Source: Clostridia bacterium
GTDB lineage: Bacteria > Bacillota > Clostridia > Oscillospirales > Acutalibacteraceae
Assembly: GCA_017473925.1 (NCBI GenBank)
Contig: JAFUIY010000002.1
Coordinates: forward strand, 1-64,000
Reading direction: 5' to 3'
Length of the DNA: 64,000 bases
Below the pieces are notes generated by a model. That model ran no database searches. It was not told where the DNA came from and saw only the letters and a program-made list of their open reading frames with translations. Numbering within the stretch: the stretch's first letter is position 1; the number at the start of each line of letters is the position of its first letter. Shown in pieces: positions 37,297 through 46,548 of this stretch. The position numbers were made by a program, and so were the translations under genes.

Positions 37297-38292
37297 TTAT
37301 ACACCGAGAACATTCTTCTCAAGACATCTGCCCGTACCCGTCGCAACGCAGTCAAGGGGGTCCTTGCAGACTCTGACAGGCATCTTTGTGACCTGAGAAA
37401 TGAGCTTGTCAATACCTCTGAGAAGTGCTCCGCCGCCCGTAAGAACAATACCTCTGTCAAGGATGTCGCTTGCAAGCTCGGGAGGTGTTTTTTCAAGTGT
37501 ATCACAGATCATGTCAACAATCTGATTGACACAGTCGGACACAGCTTCCCTTACTTCAGCAGATGTGATTTCAACATTCTTGGGAAGTCCGTCAACGAGG
37601 TTTCTGCCCTTGATGTTGAGTGCTGCCTCACCGTCATAACGGTATGCTGAGCCGATTTTTATTTTTATATCCTCAGCAGTTCTTGAACCGATGAGAAGAT
37701 TATGCTTTCTTCTTATGTAGGCAATGATTGCTTCGTCCATGTCGTCACCGCCGACACGCACGGAATTTGATGAAACGACATCACCGAGAGACACAACTGC
37801 AACCTCAGATGTACCTGCACCGATGTCTGCAATCATACTGCCGACGGGCTCACTGACGGGAAGTCCCGCACCGATAGCTGCAGCCATGGGAACCTCAATA
37901 AGGCTTACATATCTCGCACCTGCATTTCTTGCAGCGTCGTGGAATGCACGCCTTTCAACCTCTGTAACACCCGAGGGAATACAGAGCATGACTCTTGTTC
38001 TGTTGAATGGGCTGTTGCCCTGAGCCTTTCTGATAAGTGCACGGAGCATATCTGCAGTCATTTCATAGTCTGCGATAACGCCGTTCTTGAGGGGTCTTTC
38101 AGCAGTGATTGAGCCGGGAGTCCTGCCTATCATTGTTTTTGCTTCAGCACCTACGGCAACAACTCTTGAGGGAGTTTCCCTTACATCCATTGCAACAACG
38201 GAGGGCTCCCTGATGATAATTCCTTTACCCTTTGCATATACAAGGGTGTTGGATGTGCCCAGGTCTATTCCTATATCCTGTGAGAATAACAT
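37297..38292 (-). CDS. mreB: Actin-like rod shape protein MreB
   Basis: A 331-residue bacterial actin. The start [19 protein letters not shown] carries the phosphate-1 loop. [17 protein letters not shown] and [11 protein letters not shown] are the other nucleotide-binding elements, and the length is normal. ATG 38292 is 6 bases after AAGGTGA. It opens the mreB-mreC-mreD-mrdA-MinD-like operon. The promoter (38437-38465) leaves a leader of about 140 bases that contains a whole inverted-repeat element. Confidence 0.96.
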   Translation of the reverse strand: MLFSQDIGIDLGTSNTLVYAKGKGIIIREPSVVAMDVRETPSRVVAVGAEAKTMIGRTPGSITAERPLKNGVIADYEMTADMLRALIRKAQGNSPFNRTRVMLCIPSGVTEVERRAFHDAARNAGARYVSLIEVPMAAAIGAGLPVSEPVGSMIADIGAGTSEVAVVSLGDVVSSNSVRVGGDDMDEAIIAYIRRKHNLLIGSRTAEDIKIKIGSAYRYDGEAALNIKGRNLVDGLPKNVEITSAEVREAVSDCVNQIVDMICDTLEKTPPELASDILDRGIVLTGGGALLRGIDKLISQVTKMPVRVCKDPLDCVATGTGRCLEKNVLGV

Positions 38293-38313
38293 ATAAATCA
38301 CCTTAAACCATTT

Positions 38314-38416
38314 AATGTACAATGTACAATGTACAATTTACAATCGGGTATCGCTACATCTCCGACTTTTGCCGAAAATGATTGTACATTGTAAATTGTT
38401 CATTGTAAATTGGTTC
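38314..38416. repeat. 98-bp inverted-repeat element in the mreB leader
   Basis: Left arm 38314-38345 is four heptamers (AATGTAC three times, AATTTAC) plus AATC. Right arm 38380-38411 is GATT plus four heptamers of the complementary type. Each arm is 32 bases and they pair nearly perfectly around a 34-base core containing TATCGCTACATCT (38349-38361). The flank TTGGTTC is shared with the copy at 55178-55276. It resembles a small non-autonomous (MITE-like) element. Confidence 0.85.
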
Positions 38417-38436
38417 TTTAAACACTTAATCACTTT

Positions 38437-38465
38437 ATTATAGCTTTAATTTATAAATATTACAA
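38437..38465 (-). promoter_or_regulatory. Promoter of the mreB operon
   Basis: On the minus strand TTGTAA (38465-38460) and TATAAT (38442-38437) are 17 bases apart. Transcription would start near 38430, so the repeat element at 38314-38411 becomes part of the mreB messenger leader. Confidence 0.7.
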
Positions 38466-38518
38466 GTAGATTTTATATATTTTTGTAAGAAATTTTATCA
38501 TAAATATTCAAAAAGCCC

Positions 38519-38547
38519 TTGAAATGCCTTTATTTTGGTGGTATAAT
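38519..38547 (+). promoter_or_regulatory. Promoter of the rimP-nusA-infB operon
   Basis: TTGAAA (38519-38524) and TATAAT (38542-38547) are 17 bases apart. It diverges from the mreB promoter and is followed by a leader carrying a terminator-like hairpin. Confidence 0.75.
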
Positions 38548-38574
38548 ACATTACAGTGATAGTATATTTTACTT

Positions 38575-38604
38575 GAGCGAGGGTCCCCTCGCTCTTTTGT
38601 TTTG
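38575..38604 (+). terminator. Leader terminator (attenuator) before rimP
   Basis: An 8-bp GC-rich stem GAGCGAGG/CCTCGCTC (38575-38594) around GTCC is followed by TTTTGTTTTG. It lies about 20 bases after the expected transcription start and 20 bases before the rimP ribosome binding site, so it would stop transcription before the operon unless overridden. Confidence 0.7.
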
Positions 38605-38635
38605 CTATCGAGTATATTTTATCGGAGGTATGAAA

Positions 38636-39112
38636 TTGGCTGAAAAGAAAAACACCGTTGCCGTCGTATGGGACATTGCAAAGCCCCTTGCAGATGAGCT
38701 GGGACTCATCCTGTGGGATGTCCGTTTCCAGAAAGAAGGCGCCAACTGGTATCTCAGAATTTTCATTGACAAAGAAGGCGGCATTGAGATTGACGACTGT
38801 GTCAACATGAGCCATGCAATCGAAAAGCCCCTTGACGAGCTCGACCCCATTGAGCAGAGCTACAACCTTCAGGTTTCTTCACCGGGTATCGAGCGTGACC
38901 TTGTCAGAGATGAGCATTTCGTCGGCTATGTGGGCGAAAAAATCATGCTCAAGCTTCCCCGTGCCGTTGACGGTCTCAAGGAATTCCACGGCATACTCGA
39001 AAAATACGAAGACGGCGTACTGACGCTCTCCTACGGTGACGGAAAAACACTCTCCGTCAACAGAAAAGAAACTTCATGGGTAAGAGCAGACGACTTCCCC
39101 GGCTTTAATTAA
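38636..39112 (+). CDS. rimP: Ribosome maturation factor RimP
   Basis: A 158-residue factor for 30S subunit assembly with the two-domain RimP layout: LGLILWDVRFQKEGANWYLRIFID, DCVNMSHAIEKPLDE and VSSPGIERDL are characteristic. I choose TTG 38636: GGAGG at 38624-38628 is 7 bases before it, whereas ATG 38630 is only one base away. It is the first gene of the translation operon, with an attenuator-like hairpin in its leader; nusA follows after 51 bases. Confidence 0.94.
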   Translation: MAEKKNTVAVVWDIAKPLADELGLILWDVRFQKEGANWYLRIFIDKEGGIEIDDCVNMSHAIEKPLDELDPIEQSYNLQVSSPGIERDLVRDEHFVGYVGEKIMLKLPRAVDGLKEFHGILEKYEDGVLTLSYGDGKTLSVNRKETSWVRADDFPGFN

Positions 39113-39163
39113 TTCAGTTTAAAAATTTTTCACATAAACACTCAGAAAGGATGACCTAAAAAA

Positions 39164-40234
39164 ATGGATAAAGAATTTTTTGAAGCCGTCTCATTGCTTC
39201 AGAAAGAAAGAAATATTTCTGCAGATGCACTCTATGAGAAGATTGCAAATGCCCTCGTAATTGCTGCCGGCCACAACTACGGCACAAAGGACGGCATTTT
39301 CTGCGACATCAATCCCGAGGAATACAGCGTTCGCCTCTACATGAGAAAGACTGTTGTTCCCACAGAAGAGGATGTCATGGACCCTGCAATCGAAATCTGT
39401 GTTGACGAAGCACAGCAGTACAGATCAGGCGCTGTTGCTGACGACGTTGTTGAAATCGACCTTGAAATCAACGATTTCGGCAGAATTGCAGCTCAGACAG
39501 TAAAGCATGTTCTCCGTCAGGGCATCAGAGAAATCGAACACAGCCAGGTTCTTCAGGAGTTCCAGAGCCGTAATCAGGAAATCGTTACTGCAAAGGTTCA
39601 GAACGTTGATGCAAAAACAGGCAACCTCACTCTTGAAATCGGCAAGACAGAAGCAATTCTTCCCAGAAATGAGCAGATTCCCGGTGAAAAGTTTGAAGTC
39701 GGTCAGCTCATCAAGGTTTACATCGTTGATGTAAGAGACACGGAAAAGGGCCCCAAGGCTATGCTTTCAAGAACTCATCCCGGTCTTGTAAAGAGACTCT
39801 TTGAACAGGAAGTTCCCGAAATCTTTGACGGCAACATCGAAGTAAAGGGTGTATCCCGTGAAGCAGGCTCAAGAACAAAGCTTGCAGTTTACAGCAAGGA
39901 TGCAGATATCGATCCCGTAGGTGCATGTATCGGTCAGAGAGGCGCCAGAGTCAGCAAGATTGTTTCCGTACTCGGCGGCGAAAAGATCGACATCGTAAAA
40001 TACAGCGAAAATCCTGCAGAATTCATTGCTGCAGCACTTGCTCCCGCTGAAATCCTCAGCGTTGAAATCATCAGTGAAGCTCTCAGGTCATGTCAGGTCA
40101 CTGTGCCCGATACTCAGCTCTCACTTGCAATCGGCAACAAGGGTCAGAATGCCCGTCTTGCCGCTAAACTCACAGGCTGGAAGATAGACATCAAGCCCGA
40201 AAGCGGCTTCTATCAGCCCATGATTCAGTTATAA
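39164..40234 (+). CDS. nusA: Transcription termination/antitermination factor NusA
   Basis: A 356-residue protein with the NusA order: N-terminal RNA-polymerase-binding domain (about 1-125), S1 domain (about 130-200) and two KH domains, including the signature GACIGQRGARVSKI and AIGNKGQNARLAAKLTGW. It lacks the C-terminal acidic repeats of proteobacterial NusA, as usual in Firmicutes. It acts on paused RNA polymerase. The operon begins with a terminator-like hairpin on which NusA itself could act. Confidence 0.96.
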   Translation: MDKEFFEAVSLLQKERNISADALYEKIANALVIAAGHNYGTKDGIFCDINPEEYSVRLYMRKTVVPTEEDVMDPAIEICVDEAQQYRSGAVADDVVEIDLEINDFGRIAAQTVKHVLRQGIREIEHSQVLQEFQSRNQEIVTAKVQNVDAKTGNLTLEIGKTEAILPRNEQIPGEKFEVGQLIKVYIVDVRDTEKGPKAMLSRTHPGLVKRLFEQEVPEIFDGNIEVKGVSREAGSRTKLAVYSKDADIDPVGACIGQRGARVSKIVSVLGGEKIDIVKYSENPAEFIAAALAPAEILSVEIISEALRSCQVTVPDTQLSLAIGNKGQNARLAAKLTGWKIDIKPESGFYQPMIQL

Positions 40235-40248
40235 TTCTAAAAAAACTA

Positions 40249-40283
40249 ATTATGCATTATGCATTGTGCATTGTGCATTAATC
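40249..40283 (+). repeat. Heptamer tract between nusA and ylxR
   Basis: Units ATTATGC twice, ATTGTGC twice, and a degenerate ATTAATC, ending just before the GGAGG of ylxR. No hairpin array accompanies this tract. Confidence 0.85.
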
Positions 40284-40298
40284 TACGGAGGTCTTTCT

Positions 40299-40565
40299 GT
40301 GCAGCAGAAAAAAATCCCTATGCGTAAATGTGTAGGCTGCAATGAATCGAAATCAAAAAAAGAGCTTGTCAGAATTGTCAGGTCACCCGAGGGTGATATA
40401 AGCCTTGACACCACAGGCAAGAAGTCAGGCAGGGGCGCTTACATCTGTCCCTCTGCAGACTGTCTGAAAAAAGCCGTGAAGTCAAAGAGGATTGACAAAA
40501 TTCTTGAAGTGACCGTTCCCGCAAGCGTTTACGAAGAAGCTGAAAGGTTGCTGACAGAACAATGA
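40299..40565 (+). CDS. ylxR: YlxR family RNA-binding protein (RnpM)
   Basis: An 88-residue basic protein with the YlxR signature: RKCVGCNESKSKKELVRIVR, GRGAYICPSADCLKKA. The family binds RNA and in Bacillus modulates RNase P. GTG 40299 is 8 bases after GGAGG; the ATG further upstream lies inside the heptamer repeat and is unlikely to be used. It overlaps ylxQ by ATGA, within the conserved nusA-ylxR-ylxQ-infB order. Confidence 0.92.
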   Translation: MQQKKIPMRKCVGCNESKSKKELVRIVRSPEGDISLDTTGKKSGRGAYICPSADCLKKAVKSKRIDKILEVTVPASVYEEAERLLTEQ

Positions 40566-40882
40566 CAGATAAATTTTTTAATGCATTGGGGCTTTGCAGG
40601 CGTGCAAAAAAGCTCTGCATCGGTCATGACGAAGTAAAAACATCTGTCAAAAACGGAAAGGCATTGGTTGTGCTTTTAGCATCGGATGCTTCGCCGAGAC
40701 TCGAAAAAGAAATGAACAACATTGCAGAAAATATTCCCGTTATAAGAACGGATGCCACCATGCAGGAAATCGGTTACGGCATAGGCAAAAAATCAGGTGT
40801 ATTCTCAATTACAGACAACGGACTGAAAGACCTTGTATTATCAACAATAAAGGAGGACTCAATATATGGCACAGGTAAATAA
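40562..40882 (+). CDS. ylxQ: L7Ae-family K-turn RNA-binding protein YlxQ
   Basis: A 106-residue ribosomal L7Ae/L30e-like protein, recognised by [17 protein letters not shown] near the start and [13 protein letters not shown] in the middle. The family binds K-turn RNA; its cellular role is poorly known. It overlaps ylxR by 4 bases at its start and infB by 17 bases at its end, indicating translational coupling. Confidence 0.9.
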   Translation: MTDKFFNALGLCRRAKKLCIGHDEVKTSVKNGKALVVLLASDASPRLEKEMNNIAENIPVIRTDATMQEIGYGIGKKSGVFSITDNGLKDLVLSTIKEDSIYGTGK

Positions 40883-43274
40883 GTACAGAGTTCATGAAGT
40901 TGCAAAGGACTTCAATGTCAAGAGCAACGGAGTTATTGAACTTCTCGGCAGATATTTTGAAGATCCGAAAAAGCATCAGACAGCTCTCACAGACGAAGAG
41001 CTTGACATCGTTTTTGAAACTCTCACTCAGATGAAGGCTGTTCAGAGCTTTGATGAATATTTCAGAGTAACAGCAGAAAAGAAGGAAGAGCCGGCAAAGA
41101 AAGAAATCAAGGAAGAGCCGGCAGCAGAAGAAAAGGCTGAAGCTCTCGCAAAGACAGAAGCAAAGCCCGAAAAGAAGCAGGCTCCCGCTGACAAAAAGCA
41201 GGCTCCCGAAAAGAAGAATGAATCAAAGCCCTTTGAAAAGAAGGCTGACAAGAAAAAGAACAACGACACTCCCATTCAGGCAAGAACAAAGGGTGATCAG
41301 CGTACAATCGACACAAGAGGTTCAAACGTTGACCTTGAAAAGTATAATGAAAAGTACGACGAAATCGCTCCCGAAAAGTCCAGAATGAAGGACAGAGATA
41401 CTGCAAAGAAGCAGAAAATCAACCAGAAGTCAAAGCAGTACCGTAAGCAGGGTATGCGTTCAGGCAAAAAGGAAACAGAGCAGGAAAGACTTGCAAGAAT
41501 TGCTGCAGAAAGAGCAAAGAAGCAGATTGTTGTCAAGGTCGGCGACGAAATCACAGTCGGCGAGCTTGCATCACGCCTTAAGGTCACAGCAGCAGAAGTT
41601 ATCAAAAAGCTTTTCCTTTACGGCATAATGGCTTCAATCAACGAGGTTATCGACTTCGATACAGCTGAAATCGTTGCAACAGAGCTCGGTGCAAAGGTTG
41701 AAAAGGAAGTTGTTGTCACAATCGAAGACAAAATCATCGATGACTCGGAAGACGATGAAGCAAACCTTATCCCCAGAAGCCCCGTTGTATGTGTTATGGG
41801 TCATGTTGACCACGGTAAGACATCACTTCTTGATGCTATCAGACACACATCCGTAACTTCAACGGAATCAGGCGGTATCACTCAGCACATCGGTGCTTAC
41901 AGAGTAAACCTTGACGGCGAAGAAATCACATTCCTTGACACTCCCGGCCACGCAGCCTTCACATCAATGCGAGCAAGAGGTGCAATGGCTACAGATATCG
42001 CAATCCTTGTTGTTGCAGCTGACGACGGTATCATGCCCCAGACAATTGAAGCTATCAACCATGCAAAAGCGGCAGGTATTCAGGTTGTTGTTGCTATCAA
42101 CAAGATGGATAAACCCGATGTCAACCCCGACAGAATTCTTCAGCAGCTCACAGAGCATGAAATCGTTCCCGAAGAGTGGGGCGGTGACACAATCTGCGTT
42201 CCCGTATCTGCAAAGACAGGTATGAATATAGATAAGCTCCTTGAATCAGTTCTTCTCATTGCAGAAATGAAAGAACTCAAGGCTAACCCCAACAGAAAAG
42301 CAAAGGGTATTGTTATCGAAGCCAAGCTCGATAAGGGCAGAGGCCCCGTTGCAACCCTCCTTGTCCAGAACGGTACACTCAAATCAGGCGACATCATCGT
42401 TGCAGGTACAGCAGTAGGCCGTGTCCGTGTTATGACAGACTACAAGGGCAAGAAGATTGACGAAGCAGGCCCCTCAGTTCCCGTTGAAATTGCAGGTCTT
42501 GCAGAGGCTCCCAATGCAGGTGATGCATTCGATGCTGTTTCAGACGAAAGACTCGCAAGAGAGCTCGTTGAACAGAGAAAGCAGCAGGAGAAGGAAGCTC
42601 AGTTCAATTCAGTTCAGAAGGTTACTCTCGACAACCTCTTCTCAACAATTGAAGCAGGCGAAATGAAAGAACTCAACATCATCGTCAAGGCTGACGTACA
42701 GGGCTCGGTTGAAGCTGTAAAGCAGAGTCTTGAAAAGCTTTCAAATGATGAAGTCCGTGTCCGTGTTATCCACGGCGGTGTCGGTGCAGTCAACGAATCT
42801 GACGTTATGCTTGCTCATGCATCAAACGCTATCATTATCGGCTTCCATGTAAGACCCGACCCCGTTGCAGCAGCAAATGCAGAGCGTGACCATGTTGAAA
42901 TGCGTATGTACATGGTTATTTACGACTGTATTGAAGATGTTGAAGCCGCTATCAAGGGTATGCTCGCTCCCAAGTACAGAGATGTTGAACTGGGCAGAAT
43001 TGAAGTCAGAAGCACATTCAAGATTTCTTCAGTCGGCACAATCGCAGGTTGTTATGTCCTGAACGGCAAGGTTCAGAGAAACGCAAAAATCCGTGTTGTC
43101 CGTGAAGGTATCGTTATTGCTGAAGATGAAATTGATTCACTCCGCCGTTTCAAGGACGATGTCAAGGAAGTTGCATCAGGATACGAATGCGGTATCGGTC
43201 TTTGCAAGTTCAATGACATCAAGGAAGGCGACATCTTCGAGGCATATATAACAGAAGAATACAGAGACAACTAA
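40866..43274 (+). CDS. infB: Translation initiation factor IF-2
   Basis: An 802-residue GTPase delivering initiator tRNA to the 30S subunit. The N-terminal IF2_N domain is followed by a long Lys/Glu/Ala-rich linker (about 60-215) and a second IF2_N domain. The G domain then shows [18 protein letters not shown] and SAKTG, before the C-terminal beta barrels and the tRNA-binding domain. AAGGAGG precedes the ATG by 9 bases. A repeat region of 180 bases separates it from rbfA. Confidence 0.97.
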   Translation: MAQVNKYRVHEVAKDFNVKSNGVIELLGRYFEDPKKHQTALTDEELDIVFETLTQMKAVQSFDEYFRVTAEKKEEPAKKEIKEEPAAEEKAEALAKTEAKPEKKQAPADKKQAPEKKNESKPFEKKADKKKNNDTPIQARTKGDQRTIDTRGSNVDLEKYNEKYDEIAPEKSRMKDRDTAKKQKINQKSKQYRKQGMRSGKKETEQERLARIAAERAKKQIVVKVGDEITVGELASRLKVTAAEVIKKLFLYGIMASINEVIDFDTAEIVATELGAKVEKEVVVTIEDKIIDDSEDDEANLIPRSPVVCVMGHVDHGKTSLLDAIRHTSVTSTESGGITQHIGAYRVNLDGEEITFLDTPGHAAFTSMRARGAMATDIAILVVAADDGIMPQTIEAINHAKAAGIQVVVAINKMDKPDVNPDRILQQLTEHEIVPEEWGGDTICVPVSAKTGMNIDKLLESVLLIAEMKELKANPNRKAKGIVIEAKLDKGRGPVATLLVQNGTLKSGDIIVAGTAVGRVRVMTDYKGKKIDEAGPSVPVEIAGLAEAPNAGDAFDAVSDERLARELVEQRKQQEKEAQFNSVQKVTLDNLFSTIEAGEMKELNIIVKADVQGSVEAVKQSLEKLSNDEVRVRVIHGGVGAVNESDVMLAHASNAIIIGFHVRPDPVAAANAERDHVEMRMYMVIYDCIEDVEAAIKGMLAPKYRDVELGRIEVRSTFKISSVGTIAGCYVLNGKVQRNAKIRVVREGIVIAEDEIDSLRRFKDDVKEVASGYECGIGLCKFNDIKEGDIFEAYITEEYRDN

Positions 43275-43402
43275 AAATTCGCAATTATCAATGTGTAATT
43301 CGCAATTTCGGAAAAGGCTTTGCCTTTTGATTCATTATAAAATCAACACCGAAGGTGTTCCGATAATTGCGAATTGATAATTTCCGATTGCAAATTATAA
43401 AA
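43275..43402. repeat. Inverted-repeat element between infB and rbfA
   Basis: AATTCGCAATT-type arms on the left (about 43277-43310) match, inverted, CCGATAATTGCGAATT and following sequence on the right (43360-43396). Between them sit two hairpins with three-base loops, AAAAGGC-TTT-GCCTTTT and AACACC-GAA-GGTGTT. It has the same plan as the other elements but a different arm sequence. Confidence 0.75.
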
Positions 43403-43404
43403 GA

Positions 43405-43437
43405 ATTATGCATTATGCATTATGCATTGTGCATTGA
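43405..43437 (+). repeat. Heptamer tract before rbfA
   Basis: Units ATTATGC three times and ATTGTGC once, plus a partial unit, ending three bases before the AAAGGA of rbfA. It directly abuts the inverted-repeat element at 43275-43402. Confidence 0.85.
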
Positions 43438-43454
43438 CGAAAGGATGAATTGTT

Positions 43455-43823
43455 TTGTCAATGTATAAAAATGACAGGACAGCGGAAGATATCAGAAGAG
43501 AAATCACTGCTGTCATCAGAGAACTGAAAGACCCCCGTGTAAAGGACAAGCTCCTTACGGTTGTAAGAATTGAGCTTGCAGGAGACCTTTCATTCGGCAA
43601 AGTATATATAAGTGCCCTCGAGGGCTATGAAACAGCAGTGGGTGCGGCAAAAGCTCTCACTCACGCTCAGGGACTCATCAGAAGAGAAGTCGGCAACAGA
43701 CTTCACCTGAGGAAATCCCCCGAACTCAAATTCATTGCAGACGATTCCGTGCGTAAGGGTATTGAGCTCTGGCAGGATTACGAAAGTAAAACCCGAAAGG
43801 ATACTGATGATGAGAATAACTAA
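43455..43823 (+). CDS. rbfA: Ribosome-binding factor A
   Basis: A 122-residue KH-like 30S maturation and cold-adaptation factor: IRREITAVIRELKDPRV, ISALEG and LRKSPELKFIADDS are typical. TTG 43455 is 8 bases after AAAGGAT, while ATG 43461 is 14 bases away, so TTG (giving the family-typical start MSM) is preferred. The gene overlaps the following phosphoesterase by 17 bases. Confidence 0.93.
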   Translation: MSMYKNDRTAEDIRREITAVIRELKDPRVKDKLLTVVRIELAGDLSFGKVYISALEGYETAVGAAKALTHAQGLIRREVGNRLHLRKSPELKFIADDSVRKGIELWQDYESKTRKDTDDENN

Positions 43824-44775
43824 AGAAGAAGCAGCTTCAATGCTCCTTTCAATGGATAATATTCTTATTTTTGCTCACGAAAACCCCGACGGGGATGCTG
43901 TGGGCAGTGCCTGTGCATTGTGTCACGGGCTTATTTCTCTCGGTAAAAAAGCGGCAGTGTGGCTCGACGGCATTCCTGCAAATGATGTTCACCTGACAAA
44001 GGGAATAATGTTTGACAATTCATTTACGCCCGAGCACATCGTATCAACAGATACTGCAGACAAACGAATTCTCGGTGCAGGATGCGGTTTTGACAAGAGT
44101 GTCAGCGTTGAGCTTGTAATCGACCACCATTTCACAAACACCATGTACGCTGAGAACACATATCTTGATGAAGAATCTGCAGCGGCAGGTGAAGTTGTAT
44201 ATGATTTACTTCTCGAAATGGGTGTCACAATCACAAAGGAAATGGCTGAATGCATGTACATCGCAATTTCTACAGACACGGGCTGTTTCCGTTTCGGAAA
44301 TACAAAAGCCCGTACACTCCGTACTGCGGCGGCACTTCTTGACTGCGGAATTGATGCAGGTGAAATCAACCGTATCCAGTTTGAAACAAAAACAAAGGAA
44401 TATGTTGCCCTTGAAAAAATGGCAATGAATTCCCTTAAAACATATTTCGACGGCAAATGTGCCGTAATAATGCTCACCCTTGACATGTTCAGGGAGAGCG
44501 GTGCCCTTGAAAGTGAAACTCAGGCACTCTCTTCCCTGCCCCGTCAGATTGAGGGCGTATATGTGGGCGTCACAATGAAAGAAAAAGAAGAAGGCTTTTT
44601 CAGGATTTCCGTCAGGACAAATGCTCCTGCAGATGCATCTGAAATCGCATCACATTTAAGCGGCGGCGGTCATCCCATGGCTGCAGGCTGTGCATTCGTC
44701 GGAAACAAGGATGATGCTCTCAGAGCCGTTCTTGAACACACCGAAAATCAGCTGAAAAAAGCAGGATTGTTATGA
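43807..44775 (+). CDS. nrnA: DHH/DHHA1 phosphoesterase, NrnA-like
   Basis: A 322-residue manganese phosphoesterase. The motifs are HENPDGDAVGSA, the family-naming DHH in VIDHHFTN near residue 105, and the DHHA1 signature SGGGHPMAAG near the end. NrnA enzymes degrade nano-RNAs and adenosine 3',5'-bisphosphate, or cyclic dinucleotide products. Start at ATG 43807 or 43810, both spaced acceptably from AAAGGA. The rbfA-nrnA-truB-ribF order is conserved in Firmicutes, which supports the call. Confidence 0.9.
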   Translation: MMRITKEEAASMLLSMDNILIFAHENPDGDAVGSACALCHGLISLGKKAAVWLDGIPANDVHLTKGIMFDNSFTPEHIVSTDTADKRILGAGCGFDKSVSVELVIDHHFTNTMYAENTYLDEESAAAGEVVYDLLLEMGVTITKEMAECMYIAISTDTGCFRFGNTKARTLRTAAALLDCGIDAGEINRIQFETKTKEYVALEKMAMNSLKTYFDGKCAVIMLTLDMFRESGALESETQALSSLPRQIEGVYVGVTMKEKEEGFFRISVRTNAPADASEIASHLSGGGHPMAAGCAFVGNKDDALRAVLEHTENQLKKAGLL

Positions 44776-45653
44776 CAGGTTTTATAATACTCGACAAGCC
44801 CGAAGGTATCACATCATTTATCGGCGGTGCGATTGTCAGGCGTGTTACAAAAGAAAAGAAGACAGGACACACAGGCACCCTTGACCCTATGGCAACGGGT
44901 GTTTTGCCTGTTGCGGTCGGAAATGCAACAAGATTCATAGAACTTCTTCCCTCTCATGACAAAGGCTACCGTGCATCTTTTAAACTCGGTATAACAACCG
45001 ACACACTCGACATAACAGGTACTGTTCTGACAACAAGTGACAATATTCCCGATGAAGAAGATGTTAAAAAAGCAATTTCTCACTTCAAAGGAGAAACTGA
45101 ACAATTACCACCCATGTATTCGGCTATCAAGAAAGACGGAAAAAGACTTTATGAGCTTGCCCGTCAGGGAATTGAAGTCGAAAGAGAAAAACGCACCGTT
45201 ACAATTTACAACTGCGATTTTGTCTCTTTTGAAAACGGCGAATATACCATTGATGTGAAATGCTCAAAAGGTACATATATCCGTTCACTCATTTCCGATA
45301 TCGGAGAAATGCTCGGATGCGGTGCTGTTATGACTGCGCTCAGAAGAACACTTTCCAATGGTTTTTGTATTGAAGAAGCACATACGGAAGATGAACTTAA
45401 AAACGCAGAAGACATTTCCGCATTCATCATCCCCGTTGACAAGGCGCTTGAAGCTTACCCCGCAATAAAAGTGAGTGAAGCTCAGGCAAAGCGGTTCAGA
45501 AACGGCGGTGAACTTGATGCCGCAAGGCTTCACACGAAACTTACACCCTCACTTTACAGAGTCTATTCACCCGATAATAATTTTTTAGGACTCGGTGAAT
45601 ACAGAGAAAACGAAACAAATCTTTTTGTTAAAAGGGTTTTTGTAAATGATTGA
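44772..45653 (+). CDS. truB: tRNA pseudouridine-55 synthase
   Basis: A 293-residue enzyme making pseudouridine 55 in the T-loop of tRNAs. The catalytic aspartate lies in GHTGTLDPMATGVLPV near residue 40. YELARQGIEVER, KGTYIRSLISDIG and a C-terminal PUA-like region complete the family picture. It overlaps nrnA by ATGA and ribF by 8 bases. Confidence 0.96.
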   Translation: MTGFIILDKPEGITSFIGGAIVRRVTKEKKTGHTGTLDPMATGVLPVAVGNATRFIELLPSHDKGYRASFKLGITTDTLDITGTVLTTSDNIPDEEDVKKAISHFKGETEQLPPMYSAIKKDGKRLYELARQGIEVEREKRTVTIYNCDFVSFENGEYTIDVKCSKGTYIRSLISDIGEMLGCGAVMTALRRTLSNGFCIEEAHTEDELKNAEDISAFIIPVDKALEAYPAIKVSEAQAKRFRNGGELDAARLHTKLTPSLYRVYSPDNNFLGLGEYRENETNLFVKRVFVND

Positions 45654-46548
45654 TTTGAATGGCAGAAAAACAGCCGTCGCACTCGGTAACTTCGACGGCC
45701 TGCATAAAGGGCATATTGCCGTTATAAACGAGGCTGTTACGGAAAAAAGTAACGGTCTTTTGCCTTGCATTCTGACCTTTGAATCACACCCTCAGAAGAC
45801 TCTCAGAGGCTCGGCACCGAAAAAAATCATGACAAGAAGTCTCTGCGAAAAGACAGCGAAAGAACTCGGCTGTGAAACAGTCAGAATTTCATTTGAAGAT
45901 GTCAGAAACATGTCTCCCGAAGAGTTTTTCAATAAAATTCTTATAAAAAAGCTTAATATAGGTTTTGTTTCATGCGGTTTCAATTACCGTTTCGGCAGAA
46001 ACGGCGAGGGCAATGCCGATACTCTCCGTAGCTTGTGTAAAAATGCAGGAATCGGCTTCAGCTGTGTCGGTGAAGTTCTTTATAATGACGAGCCCATAAG
46101 CTCAACAAGAATAAGACATGCAATTGAAAACGGCGACATTGAAAACGCAAACAATATGCTCGACAGACATTTTGCATATGATTCCGAGGTTGTTCACGGT
46201 GACAGAATCGGAAAAAGGATACTCGGCTTCCCTACAATCAATCAGTTATTCCCCGACACACATGTTGTGCCGAAAAACGGTGTCTACGCCTCTGCAACAG
46301 AGGTTGACGGCAGACTTTATCCGTCAATGACAAACATCGGCAAAAGACCGACGGTAAAGGGCGATGAGCTTCGCAGTGAAACATGTATTATCGGTTTTTC
46401 AGGCGATTTATACGGTGCTCATCCCGAAGTAAGACTTTTAAAACTCATAAGAGAAGAAAAAAAATTCCCCTCTCTCGAAGCCCTTTCAGAACAGCTGAAA
46501 AAGGACTCTCTGACAGCGGAAAAGATATATAACGAGGTGTTCCGATGA
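45646..46548 (+). CDS. ribF: Bifunctional riboflavin kinase/FAD synthetase
   Basis: A 300-residue two-domain enzyme converting riboflavin to FMN and then FAD. The N-terminal adenylyltransferase domain shows ALGNFDGLHKGH and later SSTRIRHAIENGD. The C-terminal kinase domain shows GKRILGFPTINQ and GVYAS. Its ATG lies inside the truB coding end, and its stop overlaps maf by ATGA. Confidence 0.95.
   Translation: MIDLNGRKTAVALGNFDGLHKGHIAVINEAVTEKSNGLLPCILTFESHPQKTLRGSAPKKIMTRSLCEKTAKELGCETVRISFEDVRNMSPEEFFNKILIKKLNIGFVSCGFNYRFGRNGEGNADTLRSLCKNAGIGFSCVGEVLYNDEPISSTRIRHAIENGDIENANNMLDRHFAYDSEVVHGDRIGKRILGFPTINQLFPDTHVVPKNGVYASATEVDGRLYPSMTNIGKRPTVKGDELRSETCIIGFSGDLYGAHPEVRLLKLIREEKKFPSLEALSEQLKKDSLTAEKIYNEVFR

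Noticed and set aside
38575..38604. Terminator of a gene upstream of rimP
   Set aside because: No rightward gene lies upstream; mreB is on the other strand, and the promoter at 38519 is between. It is better read as a leader attenuator.
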